Shown: piece after piece, positions 15,552 through 22,190 of the stretch
Position numbering within the stretch: position 1 is the stretch's first letter
Layout: each line of letters opens with the position of its first letter
NCBI GenBank assembly: GCA_964401045.1
Contig: CAYNXB010000033.1
Span: forward strand, 1-28,029
Direction of reading: 5' to 3'
From: CAYNXB01 sp964401045
GTDB lineage: Bacteria; Pseudomonadota; Alphaproteobacteria; Sphingomonadales; Sphingomonadaceae
Length of the DNA stretch: 28,029 nt
Notes under the pieces: model-generated
What the model saw: only the letters and a program-made list of their open reading frames with translations
The model's database searches: none
What the model was told of the DNA's origin: nothing
Position numbers and translations under genes: made by a program

Positions 15552-15567
15552 GGAGGGGGAGAGAGAG

Positions 15568-17043
15568 ATGATGGGCGAACAACCAATTGAAGACGTACTG
15601 ATCGTCGGCGGCAGCCTGGTGGGGCTCTCGGCCGCATGCTTCCTGGCGCATCACGGAGTCACGCCGCTTGTGATCGAGAAGCACGCCGGCACTTCGATCC
15701 ACCCGCGCGCGGGCTATTTTCACATCGGCACGCTCGAAGCCTATCGCCGCATCGGGCTGGAGCCGGCAATCCTGGAGGCGTCGTACGAGCAGTTCGGGCC
15801 CGACGGAGGGATTAACCTGGTGGAATCGCTCGCCGGGCGCGAGCTCGCCCGGTTCGTCCCCAGCATCAACGCCGGGGTCGAGCCCTACAGCCCCAGCAAG
15901 CGGTTCTTTATGACCCAGCAGTGCCTCGAGCCGTTGCTTCTGGGGCGAGCGGAGGAGCTCGGCGCGCGGCTTTCGTACCGCAGCGAGTTGATCGGATTCG
16001 AACAGGATGCAGACGGCGTGACCGCCGAAGTGCGCGATCTCGAGAGCGGCGAGACGCGCACGATCCGCGCGCGATACATGATCGCCGCCGATGGCTGGCG
16101 CAGTCCGGTGCGCGAAGCGCTTGGCATCGGGATGAGCGGGCCCGGCCACCTGTCCGATTCGATCACCATCTACTTCAAGGCCGATTGCGCGCGCTGGCTC
16201 GAAGAACGTCCGATGGGCGTGATCTACGTGATCAACGCCGACCAGCGCGGGTTCTTCCGCTTCGAGGCGGGAGGCACGCGCGGGTTCCTTGCAGTCAACA
16301 CGCTGGGCGACCTGTCGCTGCCCGGCTCGACCGACGTCGCCGGCGACGTCAGCCGCGAGCGCTGCATCGAGCTGGTGCGCTCGGCGGTCGGCGTGCCGGA
16401 CATGGACGTCGAGATCGAGGACGTGGCGATCTGGAAGGCTACGGCCGAATGCGCCGAAAGCTTCCGCAAGGGCCGCGTGTTCATCGCCGGCGATGCGGCG
16501 CACGTCGTCCCGCCGACCGGCGGGTTCGGCGGAAACACCGGCGTACAGGACGCCGCCAATCTCGGCTGGAAGCTGGCGGCTGTTCTGCAGGGCAAGGCCG
16601 ACGCAAGCCTGCTAGACAGCTACGAGCAGGAGCGGGTTCCGACCGCGCAACTGCTCGTCGAACAGGCTTATACCCGCTACGTCCGTCGGGTGACGCCCGA
16701 ATGGCTCGACGCGGATACCCCCGCACTGCTCGACGAGCTGACGCTCGAGATCGGGCCGTTCTACCGCTCGAACGCGGTGGCCGGCGGCCGCGAGCCCGAC
16801 CAGCCGGCGTGCATGCACCCCGATGCAATCCGCGGCCGCGCGGGCGCCCGCGTGCCGCATGCCTGGCTGGAAGACGGCCGCTCGACGCAGGACGTCGCGG
16901 CGAAGGAAATGACCTGGGTCCTTGGGCCGGAAGCGTCCGGCGAGGGCGTACGCCTCTCCGCCGCCACCGCTGAACAATGCGGCATCGGCCGCACGGGTGC
17001 GCTGCTGGTGCGGCCCGACGGGTTCGTGGCAGAGCGCCGCTAG
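15568..17043 (+). CDS. FAD-dependent aromatic monooxygenase (PF01494 class)
   Basis: NADPH-dependent flavin hydroxylase of the p-hydroxybenzoate hydroxylase superfamily (491 residues), related to the polyketide and phenol hydroxylases. It shows the FAD-binding VLIVGGSLVGLSAACFLA at the N-terminus, the middle DG motif MIAADGWRSPVREALGI, and the GD motif FIAGDAAHVVPPTGGFGGNT followed by GVQDAANLGWKLA. The C-terminal third ends in GALLVRPDGFVAERR, as in enzymes with a degenerate thioredoxin-like domain. The substrate is unknown. Next to the sugar dehydrogenase and ispG there is no aromatic-degradation operon to suggest one. The ATG at 15568 follows a long GGAGGGGGAGAG ribosome binding site; ATGs at 15547 and 15571 are alternatives. 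Confidence 0.88.
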   Translation: MMGEQPIEDVLIVGGSLVGLSAACFLAHHGVTPLVIEKHAGTSIHPRAGYFHIGTLEAYRRIGLEPAILEASYEQFGPDGGINLVESLAGRELARFVPSINAGVEPYSPSKRFFMTQQCLEPLLLGRAEELGARLSYRSELIGFEQDADGVTAEVRDLESGETRTIRARYMIAADGWRSPVREALGIGMSGPGHLSDSITIYFKADCARWLEERPMGVIYVINADQRGFFRFEAGGTRGFLAVNTLGDLSLPGSTDVAGDVSRERCIELVRSAVGVPDMDVEIEDVAIWKATAECAESFRKGRVFIAGDAAHVVPPTGGFGGNTGVQDAANLGWKLAAVLQGKADASLLDSYEQERVPTAQLLVEQAYTRYVRRVTPEWLDADTPALLDELTLEIGPFYRSNAVAGGREPDQPACMHPDAIRGRAGARVPHAWLEDGRSTQDVAAKEMTWVLGPEASGEGVRLSAATAEQCGIGRTGALLVRPDGFVAERR

Positions 17044-17050
17044 CCCGTCA

Positions 17051-17079
17051 TTGCTCCTTGATGGAGCGCGGCCTATATC
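17051..17079 (+). promoter_or_regulatory. Sigma-70 promoter of ispG, placing the start on the ATG
   Basis: TTGCTC (17051-17056), 17 bases, TATATC (17074-17079). Seven bases beyond the -10 is the A of the ispG ATG (17086), so the transcript would be leaderless; no ribosome binding site is present. The spacer also holds a small hairpin GCTCC/GGAGC. Confidence 0.5.
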
Positions 17080-17085
17080 GCGCGC

Positions 17086-18213
17086 ATGTCTTCGATCCGC
17101 CCCTGGCGCGACATCGCGCGACGCCAAAGCCGCCAGATCATGGTCGGGAACGTGCCGGTCGGCGGCGATGCGCCGATCACCGTGCAAACGATGACCAACA
17201 CGCTGACCGCCGATGCGGCTGCGACGATCGACCAGATCCGCCGCTGCGAGGACGCCGGGGCGGACATCATCCGCGTCTCGTGTCCCGATGAGGCGAGCAC
17301 CGCGGCGATGCCTGAGATCGTGCGCGCGGCTCAGATCCCGATCGTGGCCGACATCCATTTCCACTATAAACGCGCGCTCGAAGCGGCGGACGCCGGCGCC
17401 GCGTGCCTGCGAATCAACCCCGGCAACATCGGCTCTTCGGAGCGCGTCGCCGAAGTGGTACGCGCCGCCAAGGCCAATGGCTGCGCAATCCGCATCGGCG
17501 TCAACGCCGGCAGCCTCGAGCGGGACCTGCTTGAGAAATACGGCGAGCCGTGCCCCGACGCGCTGGTCGAGAGCGCGCTCGACCATATCAAGCTGCTGCA
17601 GGACCACGATTTCCACGAATACAAGGTGGCTGTGAAGGCGAGCGACGTGTTTCTCGCGGTCGCGGCCTACATGCAGCTCGCCGACGCGGTCGATTGCCCA
17701 CTGCATCTCGGCATCACCGAGGCGGGCGGACTGATCGGCGGTACGGTCAAGAGCTCGATCGGCATCGGCAATCTCCTGTGGGCCGGGATCGGCGACACCA
17801 TCCGCGTCTCGCTTTCGGCCGAGCCGGAAGAAGAAGTCCGGGTCGGATTCGAGATCCTCAAGTCGCTGGGCCTGCGCACCCGCGGCGTACGGGTGGTCTC
17901 GTGCCCGAGCTGCGCGCGCCAGGGTTTCGACGTGATCCGCACGGTCGAAGCGCTCGAATCACGCCTGTCCCACATCAAGACGCCGCTTTCGCTCTCGGTG
18001 CTCGGCTGCGTGGTCAATGGCCCCGGCGAAGCCCGCGAGACCGACATCGGCCTCACCGGCGGCGGCGCGGGCAAGCATATGGTCTATCTCTCCGGCGTGA
18101 CCGATCATCACGTGAAGGATGCTGACATGATCGATCACATCGTTACGCTGGTGGAGGCCAAGGCGGCCGAGATCGAAGCGGCGGAAGCAGCGCTTGCTCA
18201 GGCCGCGGAATAA
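17086..18213 (+). CDS. ispG: 4-hydroxy-3-methylbut-2-enyl diphosphate synthase (MEP pathway)
   Basis: Iron-sulfur enzyme that reductively converts MEcPP to HMBPP in non-mevalonate isoprenoid synthesis (375 residues). The 4Fe-4S ligands are visible in the C-terminal third: CPSCARQG and CVVNGPGEA, including the conserved Glu. The N-terminal TIM barrel carries VQTMTNTLT, IPIVADIHFHYKRALEA, LRINPGNIGS and LGITEAGG. A last stretch of about 25 residues rich in Ala and Glu (coil-like) extends the end. The start lies directly after a promoter-like sequence and has no Shine-Dalgarno. It is the bacterial two-domain form. Confidence 0.97.
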   Translation: MSSIRPWRDIARRQSRQIMVGNVPVGGDAPITVQTMTNTLTADAAATIDQIRRCEDAGADIIRVSCPDEASTAAMPEIVRAAQIPIVADIHFHYKRALEAADAGAACLRINPGNIGSSERVAEVVRAAKANGCAIRIGVNAGSLERDLLEKYGEPCPDALVESALDHIKLLQDHDFHEYKVAVKASDVFLAVAAYMQLADAVDCPLHLGITEAGGLIGGTVKSSIGIGNLLWAGIGDTIRVSLSAEPEEEVRVGFEILKSLGLRTRGVRVVSCPSCARQGFDVIRTVEALESRLSHIKTPLSLSVLGCVVNGPGEARETDIGLTGGGAGKHMVYLSGVTDHHVKDADMIDHIVTLVEAKAAEIEAAEAALAQAAE

Positions 18214-18340
18214 GGGCGTCGTCGTCGACCCGCCGGTCGCCCGCAAAGCGGCCGCGGTCGGCGCGATCGAGATCGACGAGCGGGGCTAAGCATAGGCGTT
18301 TTACCCGGGCTTAAGCCTGTTCGCGCTACTTTCGCGCGCG

Positions 18341-18853
18341 ATGAAGCAACTGGTCATCACAGTAATCGCCATCGGCCTTGCCGTTGGCTGGCTGGCGCCA
18401 AGCCAGGACGCACGGAAAAGCGCGCATGTTACCGCCGAAAACGGCGGCTCGCGCCTCGCAGCCGCACGCGCCGGCAATGCGAGCGGCGACGCGGTGCTCA
18501 GCCGTTCGCCGGACGGCCACTTCTACGCCGACGTATCGATCGATTCACAGGATGTTCGCATGCTGGTCGACACCGGTGCGAGCGTGATCGCGCTCACCGG
18601 CAGCGACGCCGAGGCGCTCGGGCTCGAATGGAGCGACGACGAACTGTATCCGATCGGGCGCGGCGCCAGCGGCGACGTGATCGGCAAGCCGGTGCGGCTC
18701 GATCGCGTGCGGCTCGGCGATCTGGAGGCCGAGGGTGTCGAGGCGATCATCGTTCCCGAGGGCCTAGATGTGTCGTTGCTCGGCCAGTCGTTCCTCGGCC
18801 GTGTCGGCAAGGTCGAGATCGAGGACGGACGAATGGTGCTCGGCGGCGCCTAG
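18341..18853 (+). CDS. Retropepsin-like aspartic protease (TIGR02281 clan AA), membrane-anchored
   Basis: The 170-residue protein has an N-terminal hydrophobic segment (QLVITVIAIGLAVGWLA) acting as anchor or signal, a spacer, then a single retropepsin fold. The catalytic motif is MLVDTGASVIALTG (Asp-Thr-Gly). The flap-proximal segment and the hydrophobic-hydrophobic-Gly motif LLGQSFLGRVGKVEIEDGRMVL complete it. As one copy holds one Asp, the active form would be a dimer. This bacterial family is widespread in alphaproteobacteria but its substrates are unknown. It stands alone between ispG and a convergent lipoprotein gene with which it shares the stop sequence CTAG. Confidence 0.85.
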   Translation: MKQLVITVIAIGLAVGWLAPSQDARKSAHVTAENGGSRLAAARAGNASGDAVLSRSPDGHFYADVSIDSQDVRMLVDTGASVIALTGSDAEALGLEWSDDELYPIGRGASGDVIGKPVRLDRVRLGDLEAEGVEAIIVPEGLDVSLLGQSFLGRVGKVEIEDGRMVLGGA

Positions 18854-19341
18854 GGTTTCGAGCCCGGCATGTAGACGTCGATGTAGTCGGTCAGGCCGTC
18901 GCACCATTCGAACTCGCGCAGGCGCCAGTACGGGCGATTCTGCGTCACCGCGAAATGCCACGGCTTGCGGGCTTCGCAATGGCGGCCGGGATCGGGCGTG
19001 TCGTCGATTCGGATCGTCCCGTCGAAGATGAAATAATCGGCACCGATCTCGCGCACCTCGCCATCGAGAAACAGCCGCCCCGGCCCGTCGGACTGGGCCT
19101 GCGCCCCCGTCAGCCGAATCGTGCCGCCTTCATCCCTGACGTTGACCTGGCCGCGGTGGTTCCAGTCGATCCACTGCAGCGTCACTCCGTCGGCGGCGAG
19201 CAGCCTGGCCGCGGCGTCCCGATCGAGAATCCGCGTGCCTTCGGCCGCAGCAGCCGGAGGCGGGGACGTTTCGGGAGCGGACGGCGCGGCGGCGCAGCCC
19301 GCAAGAACAGCCAGCAGGGCGGCGGAGACAAGATAACGCAT
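18850..19341 (-). CDS. Putative lipoprotein of unknown function
   Basis: A 163-residue protein that starts with a lipoprotein signal, YLVSAALLAVLAGCAAAP. The lipobox LAGC makes Cys16 the likely lipidated residue. A Pro/Ala-rich linker follows, then a globular part with Trp- and Gly-rich strands (LQWIDWNHRGQVNV, YFIFDGTIRIDD) and a conserved-looking end, PYWRLREFEWCDGLTDYIDVY. I do not recognise the domain. Cys-containing segments RHCEARK and EWCDG might form a disulphide. The ATG at 19341 was chosen because the signal begins there; the frame extends upstream. It probably sits in the inner or outer membrane facing the periplasm. Confidence 0.72.
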   Translation of the reverse strand: MRYLVSAALLAVLAGCAAAPSAPETSPPPAAAAEGTRILDRDAAARLLAADGVTLQWIDWNHRGQVNVRDEGGTIRLTGAQAQSDGPGRLFLDGEVREIGADYFIFDGTIRIDDTPDPGRHCEARKPWHFAVTQNRPYWRLREFEWCDGLTDYIDVYMPGSKP

Positions 19342-19425
19342 ACCCGGCTTGTGCAGCACTTGCGCCGCGCGGGCAATTCGGTCTGCCACGTTTGCTTAAC
19401 CCTCAGCCCGTTATCGCGAGCGACG

Positions 19426-20118
19426 ATGGAGATGAGGGCAATCCAATCCCGGCGCACCGCGCTCCCGCTCGGGCGGGCGAGCAGGCTCGTGTTTGCCGCC
19501 ACCGTCGGGCGCGAGACGCTCGAGGCGCGGCCTGCCGGGCTCGCACTGCTGAGGATGGCGCTGGGGGCAGGCTCGATCGCGCTGTTCGACGATGGGACGC
19601 TCACCGGCCGCGACCGCGTGCGGCTCGCCCGCGAGTGCGGCGATCCATTGATTCTCCCCGCCGCCGCCAGTGGCCCGGCAGGCTATCCGGCCGGTCCCGA
19701 TTGGGCCTTGCTGCTGGCCGCGCTCGAGCAGCGCCGCAATGCCTATTGGGTGGCGATTGGCGACACGTCCCCGGAACACGCGATTCCCGAACTTGCTCGC
19801 GCAATCGCCAGCAACCGCAGCTTTGCGACGGTCGGCGACGGAACGGTGCCCGAAGCGCTTGCGCCCCATCTCGAGCCCCTGGCTCGCGAGGCCTTTTCCT
19901 ATCTCGGCGTTTCGGGGGGCCTGCTCGGCTTCGCCGCATGCGGTGACGGGTTGGCGCTCACCAGCGCGATCCTCACCAGGCTCGAAGCCGCGCTCGGCGA
20001 ACGGGCCCGCCAGCCCGACATGGCCCGCATCGTCGCCGGTTTCGTCTTTGCCCGGGAGCGTGAACCGGTGCTGATGCGCGACAAGCCGGGCGTGGTTCAT
20101 TCACCGGGCAGGATTTGA
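19426..20118 (+). CDS. Conserved-looking protein of unknown function
   Basis: A 230-residue protein with no signal peptide or membrane segment. The codon pattern is strongly coding: third positions are rich in G and C, and the frame is long and undisturbed. Regions such as IALFDDGTLTGRDRVRLAREC, NAYWVAIGDTSPEHAIPELA and FSYLGVSGGLLGFAACGDGL look globular and alpha/beta. I could not assign a family. The ATG at 19426 has only a weak GCGAG upstream; the next ATG (19432) is also possible. The gene ends 17 bases before the L,D-transpeptidase-like gene, so the two are probably in one transcript. Confidence 0.65.
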   Translation: MEMRAIQSRRTALPLGRASRLVFAATVGRETLEARPAGLALLRMALGAGSIALFDDGTLTGRDRVRLARECGDPLILPAAASGPAGYPAGPDWALLLAALEQRRNAYWVAIGDTSPEHAIPELARAIASNRSFATVGDGTVPEALAPHLEPLAREAFSYLGVSGGLLGFAACGDGLALTSAILTRLEAALGERARQPDMARIVAGFVFAREREPVLMRDKPGVVHSPGRI

Positions 20119-20135
20119 ATGGTATAGGCCCATCG

Positions 20136-20771
20136 ATGATGGAGGGTCTCAGCAGACGCCAGGTGCTTGCCGGCGCGGCCGCAGCGGGAACCGCGCTGGC
20201 CATTCCGGCGCGCTTGCCCGCCCAGGTGCCTGCCGCGCCGAGCGGGCTCGACGCTCGCTCGACGCGTATCCTCGAGGTCGCCAGGCGCGAGGTCGAGCGC
20301 GCGGGCGCGCCACTGTGGCGGCGCGATATCGCCGGGATCGCCGACTTCGGCGTGCATTCCTCGATCCCGCGCTTTCATTTCGCCAATCTCGAGAACGGCA
20401 CCGTGCGCAGCTTCCTCGTCGCGCACGGACTCGGCTCGGACCCCGAGCATGACGGCTGGCTAAATTGGTTCTCGAACGACGTCGGATCGAACTGCACCAG
20501 CCAGGGCGCTTACATCAGCTGGGAGTGGTACACCGGCAAATACGGCACCTCGATTCGCCTCGGCGGGCTCGACCCCAGCAATTCGAACACCCTCGAACGC
20601 GCGATCGTGATGCACTCGGCGCAGTATGTAACCGAGGCCCACGTCGCCAAATGGGGCAAGTGCGGCCGCTCGAACGGTTGCTTCGCGATGGGCCCGGAGG
20701 ATTTCCGCGAGGCCCTGTGGCACCTGTCGGGCGGACGCCTGCTCTATGCCGACAAGCTTGGCATCAGTTGA
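20136..20771 (+). CDS. L,D-transpeptidase-like murein enzyme (YkuD_2 type) with Tat signal
   Basis: The 211-residue protein begins with a twin-arginine export signal (SRRQVLAGAAAAGTALAIPA). The mature part has the features of the 'murein L,D-transpeptidase catalytic domain' family: FHFANLENG, a substrate-side His in IVMHSAQYV (His160) and the Cys motif GRSNGCFAMGPEDF (Cys182). Compared with classical YkuD (HGxx..SHGCxR), the Arg after the Cys is missing, as is usual for this sister family. It probably modifies peptidoglycan cross-links or lipoprotein anchoring in the periplasm. Tat export is unusual for such enzymes. The ATG at 20136 (or 20139) is used; the frame opens from a TTG at 20115. 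The hairpin at 20781 follows its stop. Confidence 0.8.
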   Translation: MMEGLSRRQVLAGAAAAGTALAIPARLPAQVPAAPSGLDARSTRILEVARREVERAGAPLWRRDIAGIADFGVHSSIPRFHFANLENGTVRSFLVAHGLGSDPEHDGWLNWFSNDVGSNCTSQGAYISWEWYTGKYGTSIRLGGLDPSNSNTLERAIVMHSAQYVTEAHVAKWGKCGRSNGCFAMGPEDFREALWHLSGGRLLYADKLGIS

Positions 20772-20780
20772 TGCCGAGTG

Positions 20781-20805
20781 GTTCCGATCGCTTGCGATGG
20801 GGAAC
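20781..20805 (+). terminator. Hairpin downstream of the L,D-transpeptidase-like gene
   Basis: GTTCC (20781-20785) and ATCGC (20787-20791) pair with GCGAT (20794-20798) and GGAAC (20801-20805), with a small bulge and a tight CTTG turn. No T-run follows. It separates the transpeptidase from the peptide gene and may end or attenuate transcription. Confidence 0.35.
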
Positions 20806-20869
20806 GCATGCTGTTCTGGAATGCTTGCAATGAACCCTCATTCGGTTAATCCATAGCGGTCGCGCATGC

Positions 20870-20891
20870 AAATGCTGGGCATTTCAGGGAG
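20870..20891 (+). promoter_or_regulatory. Hairpin and strong ribosome binding site before the repeat peptide gene
   Basis: AAATGC (20870-20875) and GCATTT (20879-20884) form a perfect 6-bp stem with a TGG loop. AGGGAG (20886-20891) follows, at good distance from the ATG at 20901. The stem ends two bases before the ribosome binding site and could influence translation. A possible promoter, TTGCAA-N16-TAATCC, lies at 20825-20852. Confidence 0.4.
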
Positions 20892-20900
20892 TAGCAACGA

Positions 20901-21113
20901 ATGAGCAAGCGTCTCGCCCCTTATGGCAACGAAGCTTACGCCGGCAGCTTTGCCACCGTCGGCAACGTCATCAAGGCTCCGCGCCTCGCACCTTACGGCG
21001 ATGAAAACTACGTCGGTAACGTCGCGACGGTCGGAACCATTATCAAGTCCGCAGAACCGGCGCCCCGCGCCCCTGCTCGCCGCCTCGTCCGCCTCAAGGC
21101 GAAGGTTGGCTGA
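20901..21113 (+). CDS. 70-residue repeat peptide, putative RiPP precursor
   Basis: Small protein without Cys, signal peptide or membrane segment. Residues 4-26 and 28-50 are tandem repeats sharing 15 of 23 residues: RLAPYG-x-E-x-Y-x-G, two variable residues, ATVG, then I-I/V-K. Residues 51-70 are a Pro/Ala/Arg-rich, basic tail (PAPRAPARRLVRLKAKVG). The strong ribosome binding site AGGGAG and start with MSKR suggest a highly translated product. Immediately downstream, after a hairpin, is an HExxH peptide-modification-type gene, and an ATP-grasp ligase gene converges on that. That setting is what one expects for a ribosomally made, modified peptide with two core repeats. Leader and core boundaries are not evident and no mature product is known. 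A structural or regulatory small protein is the alternative. Confidence 0.68.
   Translation: MSKRLAPYGNEAYAGSFATVGNVIKAPRLAPYGDENYVGNVATVGTIIKSAEPAPRAPARRLVRLKAKVG
20910..21050 (+). repeat. 72-base tandem duplication inside the peptide gene
   Basis: Two copies with a period of 72 bases (24 codons), the first beginning at codon 4 (20910) and the second at codon 28 (20982). Conserved residues are RLAPYG, E, Y, G, ATVG and IK. Third-codon differences between the copies show that the duplication is old and kept at protein level. Confidence 0.75.
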
Positions 21114-21130
21114 GCGGCGCTTTTCCTGAA

Positions 21131-21167
21131 GCCGAGGCAATCGGCTGCGTTCGTGAGAGCGCAGCCG
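21131..21167 (+). promoter_or_regulatory. Alternative hairpins between the peptide and HExxH genes
   Basis: CGGCTGCG (21142-21149) pairs perfectly with CGCAGCCG (21160-21167). A second stem, GCCGA (21131-21135) with TCGGC (21141-21145), uses overlapping bases, so the two are mutually exclusive. No T-run follows. Such a hairpin commonly raises the precursor:enzyme ratio in peptide operons, but this is inference. Confidence 0.4.
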
Positions 21168-21193
21168 GGCCCGGCGTAGCGTTTAGCTGCCCC

Positions 21194-22186
21194 GTGAATT
21201 ATTTCGAGCCGTCCGCTACGCGCGCGCAGGACTTGCGGCGCGCGATGGACGCTTCGCTTTGGAAAAGCGCGCGCGACCTTTTGCCGGAGCTGGAGGGTGC
21301 GAACCCAAGCCTGACCGGGCTGCTCGACTATGCCGCGTACTTCGATCTGGGCGCCTGCCTGCGCGGCCAGGCCTGGGCCACCGAGGATATCAAGACGCAG
21401 GCCGCAGCGCATTTGCGGCAAAGGCTCGCCGTCGACGTGCCGCCGGCGCCAGCGCCGACGACGCCGCGAATCTCCAATTACGACACGACGCACTACACCT
21501 CGCATCAGCTGGGACAGATCAGCCGCTGGTGGGATACCGAGCCGGCCAACCGCATGGGGCTGACCGGAGTGAGCGGTGAGGAATTTGCCCGCTCATGTCA
21601 GGCGATCGAGGCAGCGATGCGCCATCTGCGTGAGGCCGCACCCGAACTGCACGCGGAAGTCGAGATCATCGTTCGCGACATAGTCCTCGCGAAGCCCGAT
21701 GGATCGCAGCTTATCGAATACGGGGGCGCATCGTCCTTCGGCTTGTGGGGTGCGTTGACCATCAACGCCGAAACGCATCGCGAGTGGCCGCAGTTCTACC
21801 GCCAGATCGTGCACGAGACCGGGCACAACCTGCTGTTCGCAATCGCACGGGACGAACCTTTGACGGCCGCGGATGCATCGGTCCGCCGCCGCTCACCCCT
21901 ACGGCAAGACCCGCGCCCGCTCGATGGCATCTTTCACGCGGCCTACGTCTCGGCGCGGGAAGCGGTCGCGCTCGAAGCCCTTCTTCAGCAGCACGAGCAC
22001 CGCGGAAACTTGTCGCAGGAGGAGGTTGGCGCCGTTCACGAAGCGCTGGAACTGAGCGTCGTCGCCTTCTGGGACTGCGTCCAGACGCTGCGCGATGACG
22101 ATGACGGGCCGACCGCGCTGGGGTCCGCGGTCCTCGCCGACTGCGAGCGCTTCATGAGCGAGAACTTCGCGCTCGAGCCTTGCTGA
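21194..22186 (+). CDS. HExxH-motif putative peptide-modification protein (alpha-ketoglutarate-dependent beta-hydroxylase type)
   Basis: Cytoplasmic protein of 330 residues. HETGH (His207, Glu208, His211) is followed by SPLRQDPRPLDGIFHAAYV with Arg241 and His248, and is preceded by SSFGLWGALTIN. This series is the hallmark of the HExxH family of peptide-modification proteins (TIGR04267). Members of it have been shown to be iron, alpha-ketoglutarate-dependent peptide beta-hydroxylases rather than proteases; His207, His211 and His248 are the probable iron ligands. The N-terminal 150 residues are helical. The start is a GTG at 21194 with no strong ribosome binding site; the Met at residue 18 is an alternative. 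It lies downstream of the repeat peptide gene and ends four bases from the convergent ligase gene. Its likely substrate is that peptide, by inference. Confidence 0.82.
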   Translation: MNYFEPSATRAQDLRRAMDASLWKSARDLLPELEGANPSLTGLLDYAAYFDLGACLRGQAWATEDIKTQAAAHLRQRLAVDVPPAPAPTTPRISNYDTTHYTSHQLGQISRWWDTEPANRMGLTGVSGEEFARSCQAIEAAMRHLREAAPELHAEVEIIVRDIVLAKPDGSQLIEYGGASSFGLWGALTINAETHREWPQFYRQIVHETGHNLLFAIARDEPLTAADASVRRRSPLRQDPRPLDGIFHAAYVSAREAVALEALLQQHEHRGNLSQEEVGAVHEALELSVVAFWDCVQTLRDDDDGPTALGSAVLADCERFMSENFALEPC

Positions 22187-22190
22187 CGGG

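Noticed and set aside
18206..18289. Short protein-like stretch after the ispG stop (GVVVDPPVARKAAAVGAIEI)
   Set aside because: It looks like coding sequence but has no start codon in frame after ispG and no match I recognise; possibly a gene remnant, not enough to annotate.
20801..20826. GGAAC upstream of the repeat peptide gene as a second EcfG promoter
   Set aside because: At 16-17 bases downstream the sequence is TGCT/GCTT, not CGTT; the GGAAC is better explained as one arm of the hairpin at 20781-20805.
21194..22186. Reading the HExxH protein as an ordinary secreted zinc metalloprotease
   Set aside because: No signal peptide, and the downstream DPRPLDGIFH block and upstream GLWGALTIN fit the peptide-modification family rather than gluzincins or metzincins.
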